Assembly (NCBI RefSeq): GCF_029338575.1
Contig: NZ_CP119993.1
Coordinates: forward strand, 1,098,940 to 1,162,939
Length of the DNA: 64,000 nucleotides
Reading direction: 5' to 3'
From: Halomarina halobia
GTDB taxonomy: Archaea; Halobacteriota; Halobacteria; Halobacteriales; Haloarculaceae
Shown: positions 27,302 to 36,964 of the stretch, piece by piece
Position numbering within the stretch: position 1 is the first letter of the stretch
Layout: every line of letters starts with the position of its first letter
The notes under the pieces: generated by a model
Databases searched by the model: none
Seen by the model: only the letters and a program-made list of their open reading frames with translations
Told to the model about the DNA's origin: nothing
Made by a program: the position numbers and the translations under genes

Positions 27302-29027
27302 CTGCCACCTTCTCGCTTAAGGGAGTGTCTGATGATCGTTGACTTTCGAGTATGGTCTCGTATTGATCGTTCGGTTCTTAAAGGAACTCAGATTAAGCAG
27401 AACGATGTGCCTCGATAGGGCGGGAGATACGCTCGAATGACTCCCGCAACCCTACTGATGAAAGAATATATTCCATTTCCAATAGCCTGTATAGCGTGCA
27501 CTTGCGTTCAGTCCTCATCGGAGCCGTGTGCAATTTTGATCGGTGTGAGTGTCGAGCAATGCGGACGGATTTCTTGGAGATGCGTCGCGGGCAGTAGACG
27601 ATACTCGGTCAAATGGTGAGCACACGACCTACTGACGCGGCTCGTGTCCGAATGAAGGCATGCGACGCACACCAAGGTCCGTCTATCGTCAGATCTGCTC
27701 GGTTACATAGAGGAGGTGACCCGCAGTTGCTCTATTCGTGACACTGGCGGTCTTCTCGCCACACCACTCAATTCTACGAGGGCAATAGTGCTAATACTAA
27801 TTACTCGGTCAGCTACTGAATGCGCTGCTTCACTGGGCCGTGCATCGACAAGCCAGGGTCAGGGCAACAGACGTGGCAAACTCCGACTAAAACTCGGTAC
27901 GAGAACAACTGTTAGCATATCCTCAAAGATCATACGTGCTCGGTCAACTTTTCAATGCGCGTATACTACTCGACTGTCGGACCATGGAGAATAAATATGC
28001 CACTCACGGACCATGCACTGACTGTCGCACCGATCTCTCAGTATCGTGTACCTTACGTCATATTTTCCTATTGACGTACGACGCTCCTCTCTTCGCCATC
28101 TTGACTTTCGATCTGTCTAAGATGTTTTCTATTACTCGCTCACTCGACAGCTGGTGTCCAACCGCCTGCACAGACCGCTCATGCTGCGCATGCGCTGAGA
28201 ACGAAGATAGGTGCGTTGTAGGGCACAGTCGCATACAGAGGGAGAACGGGTCTGTCTCAACGCGTACCGTCCGCGGTGCTCCTCTAGAGCGGCGAACCCT
28301 CCACAGCGTGGAGTAACGCGCCGATTCTCCAACGGAGTATCCCATCTGACTCACCTCGTGACGATGTGTCCGTCGCGTTTCCGTGGCGCATATTCCGCCC
28401 AGTGCCCAGCACCGGTCATGGCCGGTGTCGATGGTGTCGCATCTATCCGAGTAATTACTTTCAGCGTATTTCATGACTGAGACCTAGGGTAAATCACGAG
28501 CCCTCCGTCGACTGGAACTGTCGCATGATACGTGCACTGTCTATTTCACTGACTACAAAGCAGATGCCAGGCGGGGCGAAACGCCAGGCGTCGGCAGCCA
28601 GAGATCGGACGGACACTGATACGATCCGTCTCGATCTCTCAGCATGACCCGAGGGGTCCACGGCTGGTCCCCCACTCCCTCGGATTCCGCCGTGCCACGG
28701 TGGTCCCCCGCGCCCGGTCATTGACTCACGCCCGATCGCGGTCCCCCTCGGCGGGGATGCCGACGCTTCCTCCACTCCTGCGTCGGCACGTGACACAGAG
28801 TGTATGCCGTGAAATGACTCATTACTAACACTAATTCATCGGTGAGTGATCATCCGGACCGTGGGGAGCTCCGATTCACACTCGTCAAACACCGTTCATG
28901 GAATCTCTTCAATCGTGTTTGATGTGCGAGCGAGACACTTGTGATCGTTGTGCGGGGCAACGATCTAGGAGGCTCTGTATCACCTGTGTAACAATACTCC
29001 ATGCCCAATACTAGACGCATGTGGTTG
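27302..29027. other. Low-coding region with hairpins and an ancient repeat
   Basis: About 1.7 kb with no convincing gene. Short open frames are Cys/Arg-rich and unlike the neighbouring proteins. It contains one copy of a 120-bp diverged repeat (27725-27850), a hairpin with arms CACCGG/CCGGTG (28410-28427), another with arms CTCCAC/GTGGAG (28299-28313), and a longer one with arms GCCGACGC/GCGTCGGC near 28760-28788. The picture is of decayed mobile DNA. Confidence 0.5.
27725..27850. repeat. Diverged repeat, copy A
   Basis: This stretch aligns by eye with 31775-31905 in the same orientation. Shared blocks include ATTCG(T/C)GACA, CAC(A/G)CCACTC and the identical TAATACTAATTACTCG. I cannot say what it encodes; it could be a fragment of the same lost gene or of a mobile element. 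The two copies bracket the PadR genes and the ISH3-like remnant. Confidence 0.55.
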
Positions 29028-29393
29028 ATGATGTCACTGTTTGAGCTCACCGGGTTCCAGCGCGATCTGCTGTACGTGATCGCCGGCTTCGACCAGCCCT
29101 CGGGGCAGGAGATCAAAGCCGAATTGGAGGCCTAAACTGGTCGCGAGATCACCCACGGCCGATTGTATCCCAACCTGGATACGCTCGTGAATCAGGGCTA
29201 CGTCGACAAGGGCCAGATCGACCGTCGTACGAATTGGTATGCGCTCTCAGAGAAGGGCCGGGAGACGTTGTCCGAGCGCCACGACTGGGAAGACAACTAC
29301 CTCCCGTTCGACACCCCACGCCGACGTAGCAGGGCCAGCCGGCATCTCCTCTGGTCTGGAGACATCACACGAGGCTTGGCTTCCCGGCCATAG
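29028..29393 (+). pseudogene. PadR-family regulator with internal stop
   Basis: The frame from ATG 29028 reads LFELTGFQRDLLYVIAGFDQ and reaches a TAA at 29133-29135, then continues in the same frame as TGREITHGRLYPNLDTLVNQ and GYVDKGQIDRRTNWYALSEK. The stop stands where the paralogue at 29952 has a tyrosine codon (LETYYEREI), so a single base change in a TAC/TAT codon explains it. All PadR winged-helix elements are otherwise present. The C-terminal end beyond about 29310 has drifted. Either it is inactive or it makes a short N-terminal piece. Confidence 0.8.
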
Positions 29394-29951
29394 GGGAGAC
29401 CAGCGGTAGTGATGCCTACCAGTCGTCGATGACTGGATGGTGTGGGACCGTGCTGTGTCGTCATTGGTCACGCCTGGTGCTGCGTCACGGTGGCGCCTGC
29501 AGCCAGCCACATTCACGCCTTTATTGCTGAGGGTAGATTCTCGATTCGATTAAAATCGCTTACTGGGACGGAGGGAGTCATGAAGATGGGGCTGTGGCAG
29601 TGCAGACCCAGAGAGGGTGTGTGAATGCTCTCCATCCCCACGATGGACGGCGCCGTCCCCTCTCTCCCCACCTATGTCCGGCGATGAAGTGCACTGGACC
29701 GAGGCATCGCCATGCTTCTCGAACGGTGAAGAGGGCCACCGATAGTTGGTCGGAACGAGCCGGTAACTGACCACGTACATTCACAGCCATCGCAGCGAGG
29801 CAGCCGTCGCGATGGCTGGAGAGAGACCCGAGCCGATACGACCGTTCCTATAGCGATCTCTACCGTGTGTTGTCGGGTGACGCTTGACCCAGTCGTGCGG
29901 CCAACCAACACCTACATCTTTACGTCGGAGAGGAGAATCCTCCATGACGCA
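29394..29951. other. Spacer between the two PadR genes
   Basis: No gene was recognised in this stretch. Upstream of the intact PadR gene there is an AT-richer run (ACATCTTTACG, near 29911) about 30-40 nt before the ATG at 29952, a candidate promoter. Confidence 0.35.
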
Positions 29952-30239
29952 ATGTACGATTTTACCGGGTTTCAACGCGATCTGTTGTACGTGATTGCCG
30001 GGCTTGAGGAGCCCCATGGCCTCGCGATTAAGGACGACCTCGAAACGTATTATGAGCGGGAGATCCAACACGGGCGCTTGTATCCGAATCTCGATGTCCT
30101 CGTCGAGAAGGGTCTCGTCGACAAAGCACAGAAAGATCGCCGGACCAACGAGTATACGATCACGCGGCGCGGGCGGCGTGAACTCGCTGATCGGGCCGCG
30201 TGGGTGGACCAGTATGTCGATATCGAAGCGCTACGCTAG
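29952..30239 (+). CDS. PadR-family transcriptional regulator
   Basis: A 95-aa one-domain PadR regulator starting MYDFTGFQRDLLYVIAGLEE. It keeps the winged-helix elements LAIKDDLETYYEREIQHGR, then LYPNLDVLVEKGLVDKAQ, and the wing DRRTNEYTITRRGRRELADR. The ATG at 29952 was chosen by comparison with the family; the frame is open further upstream. Haloarchaeal PadR-like proteins of this size are common and mostly uncharacterised. It is the intact sister of the gene at 29028, from which it has diverged clearly, so the pair is not a recent duplication. Confidence 0.85.
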   Translation: MYDFTGFQRDLLYVIAGLEEPHGLAIKDDLETYYEREIQHGRLYPNLDVLVEKGLVDKAQKDRRTNEYTITRRGRRELADRAAWVDQYVDIEALR

Positions 30240-30364
30240 CGTGAATCTTAATACGAGTGTGGAAGTGATAGATGACAGCACAAAATCGTGATTGTCTCAA
30301 TTTGCTGTGACGACCGAGCGCTACTATCGTTCGTACAGCGTGTGGCAGTGATCCTCGGCGCTGT

Positions 30365-30556
30365 TTACGGCACGTCAGCGGGCAGTTTACCGGTATCACG
30401 CCAGCGCTGATAGGCGGTTTCGACGTGGCGCCAGTTGCCGTCGAAGCGCTTGTAGTAGGTGTTGACGCTGTGGGTGCCGTCGCGCACAACATCGTTGGCG
30501 CGCGGCAGCCGGCCAAGCTTGATTTCTAAGCGCTTGAGGTCGAGAACCGTCTGCAT
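30365..30556 (-). pseudogene. Fragment with homing-endonuclease-associated-repeat-like domain
   Basis: The minus strand encodes LKRLEIKLGRLPRANDVV followed by SVNTYYKRFDGNWRHVETAY, ending at a stop at 30365. The pattern (helix, LGR-P, then a YYKRF-x-W helix) resembles the short helical repeat found with HNH nucleases and other haloarchaeal DNA-binding proteins. The upstream part is replaced at about 30553 by the transposase remnant, so the gene is truncated. Confidence 0.45.
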
Positions 30557-31396
30557 CGATTTCCTGGACAACCTGTTCCATGGCACCCCAGAAACGACAA
30601 CGAGATCCGGCGGATGGCTGCTCAGGACGGTACAACCCAGTATCATCGGTACTGCACGGCGTTCGTGCTAGCGCAGGGAAAGCCACTGACGCTGGCGGTT
30701 GAACCGGTAGATGGCGAGGAAAGCAAGGCTGACGCGGGCGAGCACCCGCTCGCCCGCGTCGAGATCTATCTGTTCGAGATCGAGCGGATTGTCATGGATC
30801 GAGCAACCTATATCGGAGAGGTGATCGGCGTGCCGGGCGATTGCGCCACCAGTCTTCCCAGTCAAGACCCGGAAGGCGTCGCTTCAGGAGAAACTCTTAG
30901 CGATGGCGTCGTTCATGACCGAAGCGACGATCTGTGAAGGAAAAGAGCACGAACAGATGTTCCTGCTGGCGGTGAACGTCACCTACCACAATAGTGATCG
31001 TGGGGAGTCTGGCGTGAAAGCGACGGGACACGCGGCGTACGGTCTTCAAGACCGCACGCTAGCGCAGGTCGCAGCGGTCTACGACAAGCGAACACGAATC
31101 GAAAAGAGCTACGAGAAGTTCCGTGAGGCACGTGCAATGACGACGACCCCATCGACGACGATTCGGTTGTTCTACGTGGGCGTAAGCTTTCTGTTAGAGC
31201 AGTGGGGTTGGTGTTGCAGTGGACTGTGCTCGTCCAGGCATAGCGTGGCGGATGAGCACTTACTGAGGAGCTCACGTTCGATGACGCGTTTCTCCATGGG
31301 ATCGAGCGGGAGTTAGACAACGAACTGGGGTGGAAAGAGAAACACCGAACGAACGGTGTCGGGCTGCTGGCAGAGTGTGAACACGGCCTCGGTTGA
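30553..31396 (+). pseudogene. Decayed ISH3-like (IS4-type) transposase
   Basis: Pieces in shifting frames make one DDE transposase: IDFLDNLFHGTPE, then QYHRYCTAFVLAQGKPLTLA, RVEIYLFEIERIVMDRATYI, MASFMTEATICEGKEHEQ, RTRIEKSYEKFREARAMTTT, TTIRLFYVGVSFLLEQW and finally ELTFDDAFLHGIERELDNEL to a stop at 31396. Frame changes occur near 30600, 30890 and 31200. The EKSYEKFREA-TTTP-T-RLFYVGVSFLLEQ block is characteristic of the C-terminal catalytic Glu region of haloarchaeal ISH3-like transposases. No clear terminal repeats were found. Inactive. Confidence 0.72.
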
Positions 31397-31400
31397 GCCG

Positions 31401-31422
31401 CCTCGCTTCGTCCGAAGCGAGG
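31401..31422. terminator. Strong hairpin after the transposase remnant
   Basis: A perfect 10-bp stem (arms CCTCGCTTCG and CGAAGCGAGG) with a 2-nt loop starts 5 nt after the transposase stop. There is no T-run behind it, so it may be a mobile-element end structure or an attenuating hairpin rather than a terminator. Confidence 0.4.
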
Positions 31423-32479
31423 CTGGCGAGGAGCGACACCCGTGTTCTGAGACTGGCCTCAGCACCGGCCACAGCAGGAACAAGTAGTTAATTTGACACT
31501 CCCTCGACTTCTCGCAGCGTTCTTGCCACTCTTCGTCTCTTTTCGGCGGTCTTCCAGTCTGATATCGAGCTTTTGCTTCCAGCGTTATCGATGGAGTGGA
31601 CAACTAGCGATTCTCCGCTGTGGACCGGCAGTCAAAGGCGGTAACGGCCACGGAAACGTCTGTCAGGATTGCTTCGAGATTGGATTTGAGATAGATTGGT
31701 AAGGGATTGCGACGCCCCTCAGGGGGCGTCTGTCGACAGAGCTGTTTCGCCGGTATTCAGTGAGCGGTTCACGATCATGCCATTCGCGACATGTGCTGGT
31801 ACCCTTGTCACGCCACTCGCGTTCATGAAGGCAACAGCAGTCGGAGTAATACTAATTACTCGATTCATTGAAGAGGTGCACTGTTTGAGTGGAGGGAGAT
31901 ATTGACGCGGCAGTGCTAGTAAAAACGACCATGATCCGCGAGGGCTATAACTCGTTGCGAGCATCGCGATGAATGCGTCTCTGAGAGTCCCCTGTGTCTA
32001 AACGACTGCTTCTACGCATTTATGCTTCCCAGTCGCCATTCAAGCGAGTATCGTCTATCTAGCACGTCTACTACCGCTTATTCGGTTATTTGATCTGCGG
32101 AATCTAGCTATCTTTGAAGATGATCTTCACTGCGCGTACCCAATGGGAAGTAGTTGTGAAACCTGGTAGTATACACTAGGGGTTCCATGGCTTATTGAAC
32201 GTCTTCGGCAAATATCGGGCTATAGACGGCATATATAACAAATAATGGTCACGTATATCGGTATATTCTGATATCTGCTTAACGTTCATTCCTCGGTACC
32301 GAGCACGTACATTGTTTCCTGTAGTGGTTCTCTATCCGAGCAATTATTTTTACTCGATCTGCTGTTAGTAATCGATGTAACCTACCCTGCCCTAACTACA
32401 TGTCCTATGTCCCGCTTGGTCGCAAGCTCGCCGTCCAGTCGGCTGCTGAAGCGCTGCTCACAGCGCTCGTGCAGTTATT
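31423..32479. other. AT-richer region without recognised gene
   Basis: No gene was recognised here. It holds a hairpin with arms GACGCCCC/GGGGCGTC at 31711-31730 and copy B of the 120-bp repeat at 31775-31905. From about 32200 to 32360 the DNA is AT-rich with several TATA-like runs. Confidence 0.45.
31775..31905. repeat. Diverged repeat, copy B
   Basis: Partner of 27725-27850, same orientation, about 4 kb away. It holds the identical block TAATACTAATTACTCG and similar sequence on both sides. A 42-codon plus-strand frame (ATPLAFMKA-like) and a minus-strand frame cross it, but neither is recognised. Confidence 0.55.
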
Positions 32480-32895
32480 TGATCAGATCCTCGCCGTTCA
32501 GTTCGTCTTCGCGTAAATTGCACCGACTGAGGCGAATTCACCGGCAACCAGTACTATTTGGACCTAGAGGTACTCCTGGACAGTCGAAACGAGAGTGCGG
32601 ACGAGGTCGCCCCGCGTCATCTCCTTTTTGACAGGCACCATCGCAGTGGTGAATGCGACAGGCTCACTCACGGCCGTTCGCGTGGCAACCCGATACGTCC
32701 ACGCGTGCTTGTCCTCGATTTCATTCCTATCCCTATCTCTGCGTCCGCGTGATCGCCATAGTACTCTCAGTGGGTGATATCGATCGCGGCCGTCACGCTC
32801 CGATCGGTGAGCCTCTGTACCCCCTGGTGAGTGAGGATCTCGAAGAGCTGTTGAATGACGTTTCCCGCCCAGGCTTCGGGTCTCTCGTCCTAATC
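32480..32895 (-). pseudogene. Decayed DDE transposase (haloarchaeal ISH type)
   Basis: The minus strand reads ERPEAWAGNVIQQLFEILTH, then VQRLTDRSVTAAIDITH, a stop codon, EYYGDHADAE, and in another frame TYRVATRTAVSEPVAFTTAM, VPVKKEMTRGDLVRTL and VLVAGEFASVGAIYA. The IDITHxEYYGD block is the first catalytic Asp region of a haloarchaeal transposase group. Several stops and frameshifts are present. Its N-terminal half is cut off beside the 3' end of the acyl-CoA synthetase gene. Confidence 0.6.
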
Positions 32896-32919
32896 TGTTG
32901 GTTGTCCCAGGGCTATTCG

Positions 32920-34260
32920 CTACGCCCGGTCTTGGTCATGATCAGGATGGTCACTATTCGTTTCGATTGGCAGGGTACCGTACTCGTTATTGAACGACGT
33001 TCGGATCACTTTCTTATTATACTTCCCCGTGCTTGTTCGGGGGATCTCCTCCGAGAAAACGAATCGGTCTGGAAGCCACCATCTGGGAACCTCTTTCAGG
33101 GGATGCTCGCGAAGGTCGTCTTCACCCACCTCGTTTTTCGTGACAATGTATGCGACTGGACGTTCTTGCCACCGTTCATGGTCAACACTAATGACTGCCG
33201 CTTCTATGGCCGATTCGTGCGCTAGTAGCTCGTTCTCTAGTTTGACTGATGAGATCCACTCGCCGCCACTCTTGATGATATTGTCTACCCGGTCAACTAC
33301 GGCGAGGTACCCGTGTTCGTCAATCGTGCCGATATCACCGGTCTTGAACCATCCATCGTCGGTGAACGATTCTTCGGTCGCTTCTGGTCGAGCGAAGTAT
33401 TCATCGATGACCCATGGTGCTCTCGCCTGAATCTCACCCTTAGATGTACCGTCGTGGGGAACGGGTTCACCGTCCTCACCGCGGAGTCTGAGCTCCGCAC
33501 CGGGAATCGGGATACCTGGCTTTGTTCGAAGCTCGTACTGTTCGTCCTCCGGAAGATCTTGAATCTCGGTGGTCACTAACGTATTGACGAGGTGGGGAGA
33601 GGCCTCCGTCATGCCGTATCCCTGGATGATAGGGGCCTCAAACTCTTCGTCGAATCGTCGCATTATCGCAGGCGGTGGCGAGCTTCCGCCGGTAAGAATG
33701 CGATCGAGTGTGCTGATGTCCGCCTCGGAATTTTCGCCGATATAGGCGGCCATATTAGTCCAGATCGTAGGCACACCGGCTGCCACGGTCACGTCTTGTT
33801 TCCGGATCTGTTCCTCGATACTCGCTAGGTCAGTGTGCTGGTTTGGGAGGACGAACGACGAGCCGTAGAACGTCCCACTGTACGGGAGGCACCACCTGTT
33901 CACGTGGAACATGGGGACGATCGGAAGAATGATGTCCGACTCACAGATGCCGAAGGTGTCCTTTGCGCCGTAGTTCATGCTCAACAGGTACAGACCACGG
34001 TGAGAGTAGGCTGCGCCCTTCGGGAGGCCGGTCGTACCAGACGTATAGCAGATGCCACACTCGCGTTCCTCGTCGAGGTCTGGCCAGTCGTACTCCGTAT
34101 CGTGTCCGCCGACGAATGCTTCATAGTCGCGAACCGGGGAGAGTGACGTTTCTGGGACCTCACCGGCGAGGATGACGTACTCTTCGACCGTCTCTAATTG
34201 GTGAGCAATCTCCACGGTCCGGACAAATTGCGTAGCGTCGCGCTCATTCAGTCTTCTCAC
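32920..34260 (-). pseudogene. 5'-truncated AMP-forming acyl-CoA synthetase
   Basis: 446 codons of an AMP-forming fatty-acyl-CoA synthetase remain open. The ATP loop CYTSGTTGLPKGA, the QGYGMTEASP motif, GWFKTGDIGTID and the C-terminal PRTSTGKYNKK lysine motif are all intact. Such enzymes are usually about 530-545 aa; roughly the first 100 residues are missing, and the frame begins abruptly at IAHQLETVEEYVIL preceded by a dozen unrelated codons. Upstream DNA is the middle of an AEC permease gene on the other strand. A shortened protein might be made from the ATG at 34260, but the N-terminal subdomain would be incomplete. Confidence 0.78.
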
Positions 34261-34859
34261 GGTGATTTCGGGTGCTTCGGGGTCCCGGTCGTTGCAGCGA
34301 CGCTCGGGCGACAGCGGTGGCGATTGCGAGTGTGATCTCGGGACTCGGGACGCTGATACAGGTATCGTTGACGGTCTATTTACTCGTGCGTATCAATGAC
34401 CGCGATGCGGACATCCCTCGTGAGGTCACGAACGTCGTAACGAATCCGATCTTGTTATCGCTCGCCGTGAGCCTCTGCTTCACGACGTTCAACCTACCTG
34501 TCCCAGACGCCGTTGACGTGAGTCTGTGACGCGTGTCGACGCTCGCACTCCCCGTAGCGCTCCTCACCGCCAGGGGGTCGCTCAAGCCCACGGGCGCCGG
34601 AACGCCACTCGGCTGGACTGGGTGGGTCGTCGGCTTGAAGGTCCTCGTGATGCCGCTCGTCGCGTTCGCGGTGTTTTCGGATTGGACGCGGACGTACTCA
34701 CTCGGAACACCGGTATCATGTTCGGGGCACCTCCGCAGTCTCGACGTACGTCTACTCGCCGGACCCGGCGGTGATCCCACATTCGCGTCCGTGAATGTCT
34801 TCGCGACGACGATGGCCTCCACCGGCTCGCTGTTCGTCCTCCTCTACTTCATCACGTGA
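34250..34859 (+). pseudogene. AEC-family permease, 5'-truncated and frameshifted
   Basis: The DNA reads GDFGCFGVPVVAATL (family GNxGxxGVPVV), then in another frame ASVISGLGTLIQVSLTVYLL and TNPILLSLAVSLCF. After a stop at about 34529 and another shift it continues as LKVLVMPLVAFAVF and ASVNVFATTMASTGSLFVLL. These are C-terminal spans of auxin-efflux-carrier/malate-permease type transporters. The N-terminal half is absent at the junction with the acyl-CoA synthetase remnant. Not functional. Confidence 0.78.
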
Positions 34860-34941
34860 GCGACCTACAGCGAAGCGGCACGTCCGGATCCCGTGCGGCC
34901 CACCCTCCGTTAGCGAAACCTTTGTCTCTATCCCGTGAGTC

Positions 34942-34948
34942 GGAGGTG
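34942..34948 (+). promoter_or_regulatory. Shine-Dalgarno site fixing the class II aldolase start
   Basis: GGAGGTG lies 6 nt before the ATG at 34955. It is one of the few strong Shine-Dalgarno sites in the window and supports that ATG over the in-frame upstream alternatives. Confidence 0.65.
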
Positions 34949-34954
34949 CTACCC

Positions 34955-35611
34955 ATGACGACAGAGCGACCACTGCGAGCCGAACGCGAGGACATCTCGC
35001 GTATCGGACGGGAGATGCGCGAAAAGGGCCTGACCAAGGGGTCGGGTGGGAATGTCAGCGCTAGAAGCGGCGACCGGGTGGCGGTCAGCCCATCGGGAAT
35101 CCCCTACGAGGATATCACCCCCGAAACCGTCCCCATCACCGACCTGAATGGGACGCTCCGCGACGGGGAGCGAGACCCGTCGAGCGAGACTCCGATGCAC
35201 GTGCTCATCTACGCCGGTCGACCCGACGTCGGAGGGATCGTTCACACGCACTCACCGTATGCGAGTACGTTCGCGAGCCTCGGCGAACCGATACGGGCGT
35301 CTCACTACCTTATCGCCTTCGCCGGGAAGGAGGTTCCGGTTGCCGGATACGAACCGCCTGGGACCGAGGCGCTCGGCGAACTGGCAGTCAACGCGCTGGG
35401 TCACGACCACGACGCGTGTCTCCTCCAGAACCACGGCGTCATCGCCGTCGGAGAAGACGCCGACGCTGCCCTGGAGACCGCGGAGATGGTCGAGTTCGTC
35501 GCCCAGATTCACTATCAGGCGTCGGCCATCGGGGACCCTGTCATCATGGCAGACGACGATTTAGAGTACCTCGTGGACATGTTCGGGTCCTATCGACAGC
35601 AGAGCGAGTGA
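34955..35611 (+). CDS. Class II aldolase/adducin family protein
   Basis: A 218-aa zinc-dependent class II aldolase-family enzyme (FucA/AraD group). The phosphate-binding loop GLTKGSGGNVSAR is near residue 29, SPSGIPYEDI follows, then SSETPMHVLIYAGRPDVGGI, the zinc histidines in VHTHSPYAS, and the third histidine in LLQNHGVIAVG. Relatives include L-fuculose-phosphate aldolase and 3-oxo-tetronate-4-phosphate decarboxylase (OtnC). The second possibility is attractive because a DUF1537 kinase, the partner of OtnC in bacteria, lies 5 kb away. It converges with the iron alcohol dehydrogenase. Confidence 0.88.
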   Translation: MTTERPLRAEREDISRIGREMREKGLTKGSGGNVSARSGDRVAVSPSGIPYEDITPETVPITDLNGTLRDGERDPSSETPMHVLIYAGRPDVGGIVHTHSPYASTFASLGEPIRASHYLIAFAGKEVPVAGYEPPGTEALGELAVNALGHDHDACLLQNHGVIAVGEDADAALETAEMVEFVAQIHYQASAIGDPVIMADDDLEYLVDMFGSYRQQSE

Positions 35612-35661
35612 GGGCCGGTGAGTCAGCGTATGTCGAGCACGAGAGCGTTCGACAGAGCCGG

Positions 35662-36888
35662 TCAGAGCGACCGCTCGATCATGTCTTCGACGGCCGACAG
35701 GGGGAGGGCTCTCGGATTGTTCGACGTCAAGCGCTCGAGCTGTATGGTTCGTTCGGCGAACGACCGGACGTCGTCGGCTGTGGCGCCGAAAGCCGAGAGG
35801 CCGTCCGGAAGTCCCAGCTCTGACCGCAGTTGCTCGACCGCGTCCGCCGCCTCCTTGCTTCCCGTCCCCGAACCGTTCTCGGCGTCGGCGAGCAGCGTCG
35901 CTATTCTGGCGTGTCGGTCCGGGCTCGCACCGGCGTTGTACCGCATCGACGCTGGCAACAATACCGCCACGGTCGCGCCGTGGGGACTGTGTAACCGGCC
36001 GCCAATCGCCATCGCCATCGCGTGATTGACTGTGACGCCCGCGTTCGTGTACGCGAGTCCGGCGAGGAAGCTCCCGAGGAGCATCCCGGATCGAGCCTCG
36101 AGGTCCTCGCCGTTCCCGACGGCCCGTCTGATGTTCCCGGAAACGAGTTTAATCGCCTGCTCGGCCAGCGAATCCGTCAACGGGGTGCGCCCGCCGTAAT
36201 CGGGTCGACCCACGGAGTCGTCTGCGCGTGGCTTCTGGTCGTACCGTCGGACGGTGTGCGCCTCGATCGCCTGTGCGAGCGCGTCCATGCCCGACGAGGC
36301 CGTCTGTTCGGGCGGGAGCGTCACGGAAAGCGTCGGGTCGAGCACGGCGAGGTCGGGATACTGGTAACGACTCGAAATCCCGACCTTCGTCTCTCGGTCC
36401 GGAAGGGAGATGACCGTAACCGGCGACGTCTCGGCGCCGGTGCCGGCCGTCGTCGGTAGACAGACGACGGGGCGACCAGATCGAGGAACGGGCTTTCCCT
36501 CGCCCGTCGGCGGTGCCACGAACGCGAGCGGGTCCTCGTCGACCTCGAGGAGCGCGCCGGTCGTCTTGGCGACGTCCATCGCGCTTCCGCCCCCCACGCC
36601 GACGACGACGTCCGGCGAGTCTGCGCGTGCACGCTCGAGTGCGTCCCGGTAGACGTCGATGTCGGCTTCCGGCTCGACGTCGCCGTACACGCCGTATTCG
36701 ATTCCATCCGGGAGTCGGTCAGTCAAATACGAGACGATGCCGGCGTCGACCACGCCCGCGTCCGAGACGAACAGCACGCTCGATGCGTCGAACGCCGACA
36801 GTTCGTCGCCGAGTTCGTTCGCTGCACCCACGCTGAACGATACCCGGTCGGCTGCATCGAACGTCCAGACTGTCTCCGGTTCGAACAT
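35662..36888 (-). CDS. Iron-containing alcohol dehydrogenase
   Basis: A 408-aa group III (iron) alcohol dehydrogenase. Cofactor motif GVGGGSAMDVAKTTGAL, then LPTTAGTGAETSPVTVIS, the SGMDALAQAIEAH metal region, and NHAMAMAIGGRLHSPHGAT with the last histidine ligands. It looks complete. The layout resembles the hydroxyacid-oxoacid transhydrogenase/maleylacetate-reductase side of the family. It is the third gene of a minus-strand operon after the zinc dehydrogenase (38047) and bicupin (36965); the gap to the bicupin is about 75 nt. Confidence 0.9.
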   Translation of the reverse strand: MFEPETVWTFDAADRVSFSVGAANELGDELSAFDASSVLFVSDAGVVDAGIVSYLTDRLPDGIEYGVYGDVEPEADIDVYRDALERARADSPDVVVGVGGGSAMDVAKTTGALLEVDEDPLAFVAPPTGEGKPVPRSGRPVVCLPTTAGTGAETSPVTVISLPDRETKVGISSRYQYPDLAVLDPTLSVTLPPEQTASSGMDALAQAIEAHTVRRYDQKPRADDSVGRPDYGGRTPLTDSLAEQAIKLVSGNIRRAVGNGEDLEARSGMLLGSFLAGLAYTNAGVTVNHAMAMAIGGRLHSPHGATVAVLLPASMRYNAGASPDRHARIATLLADAENGSGTGSKEAADAVEQLRSELGLPDGLSAFGATADDVRSFAERTIQLERLTSNNPRALPLSAVEDMIERSL

Positions 36889-36964
36889 AGCCCCCTTGTG
36901 GTCGATAACAACCTATCTCTTTCCCCCGAAGAAGCAGCCCGGTCCCGCTCCGATGTCGGTGCGA

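Noticed and set aside
28494..28796. 100-codon minus-strand frame in the low-coding region
   Set aside because: It has low-complexity Gly/Arg/Ser composition and overlaps inverted repeats; no family resemblance.
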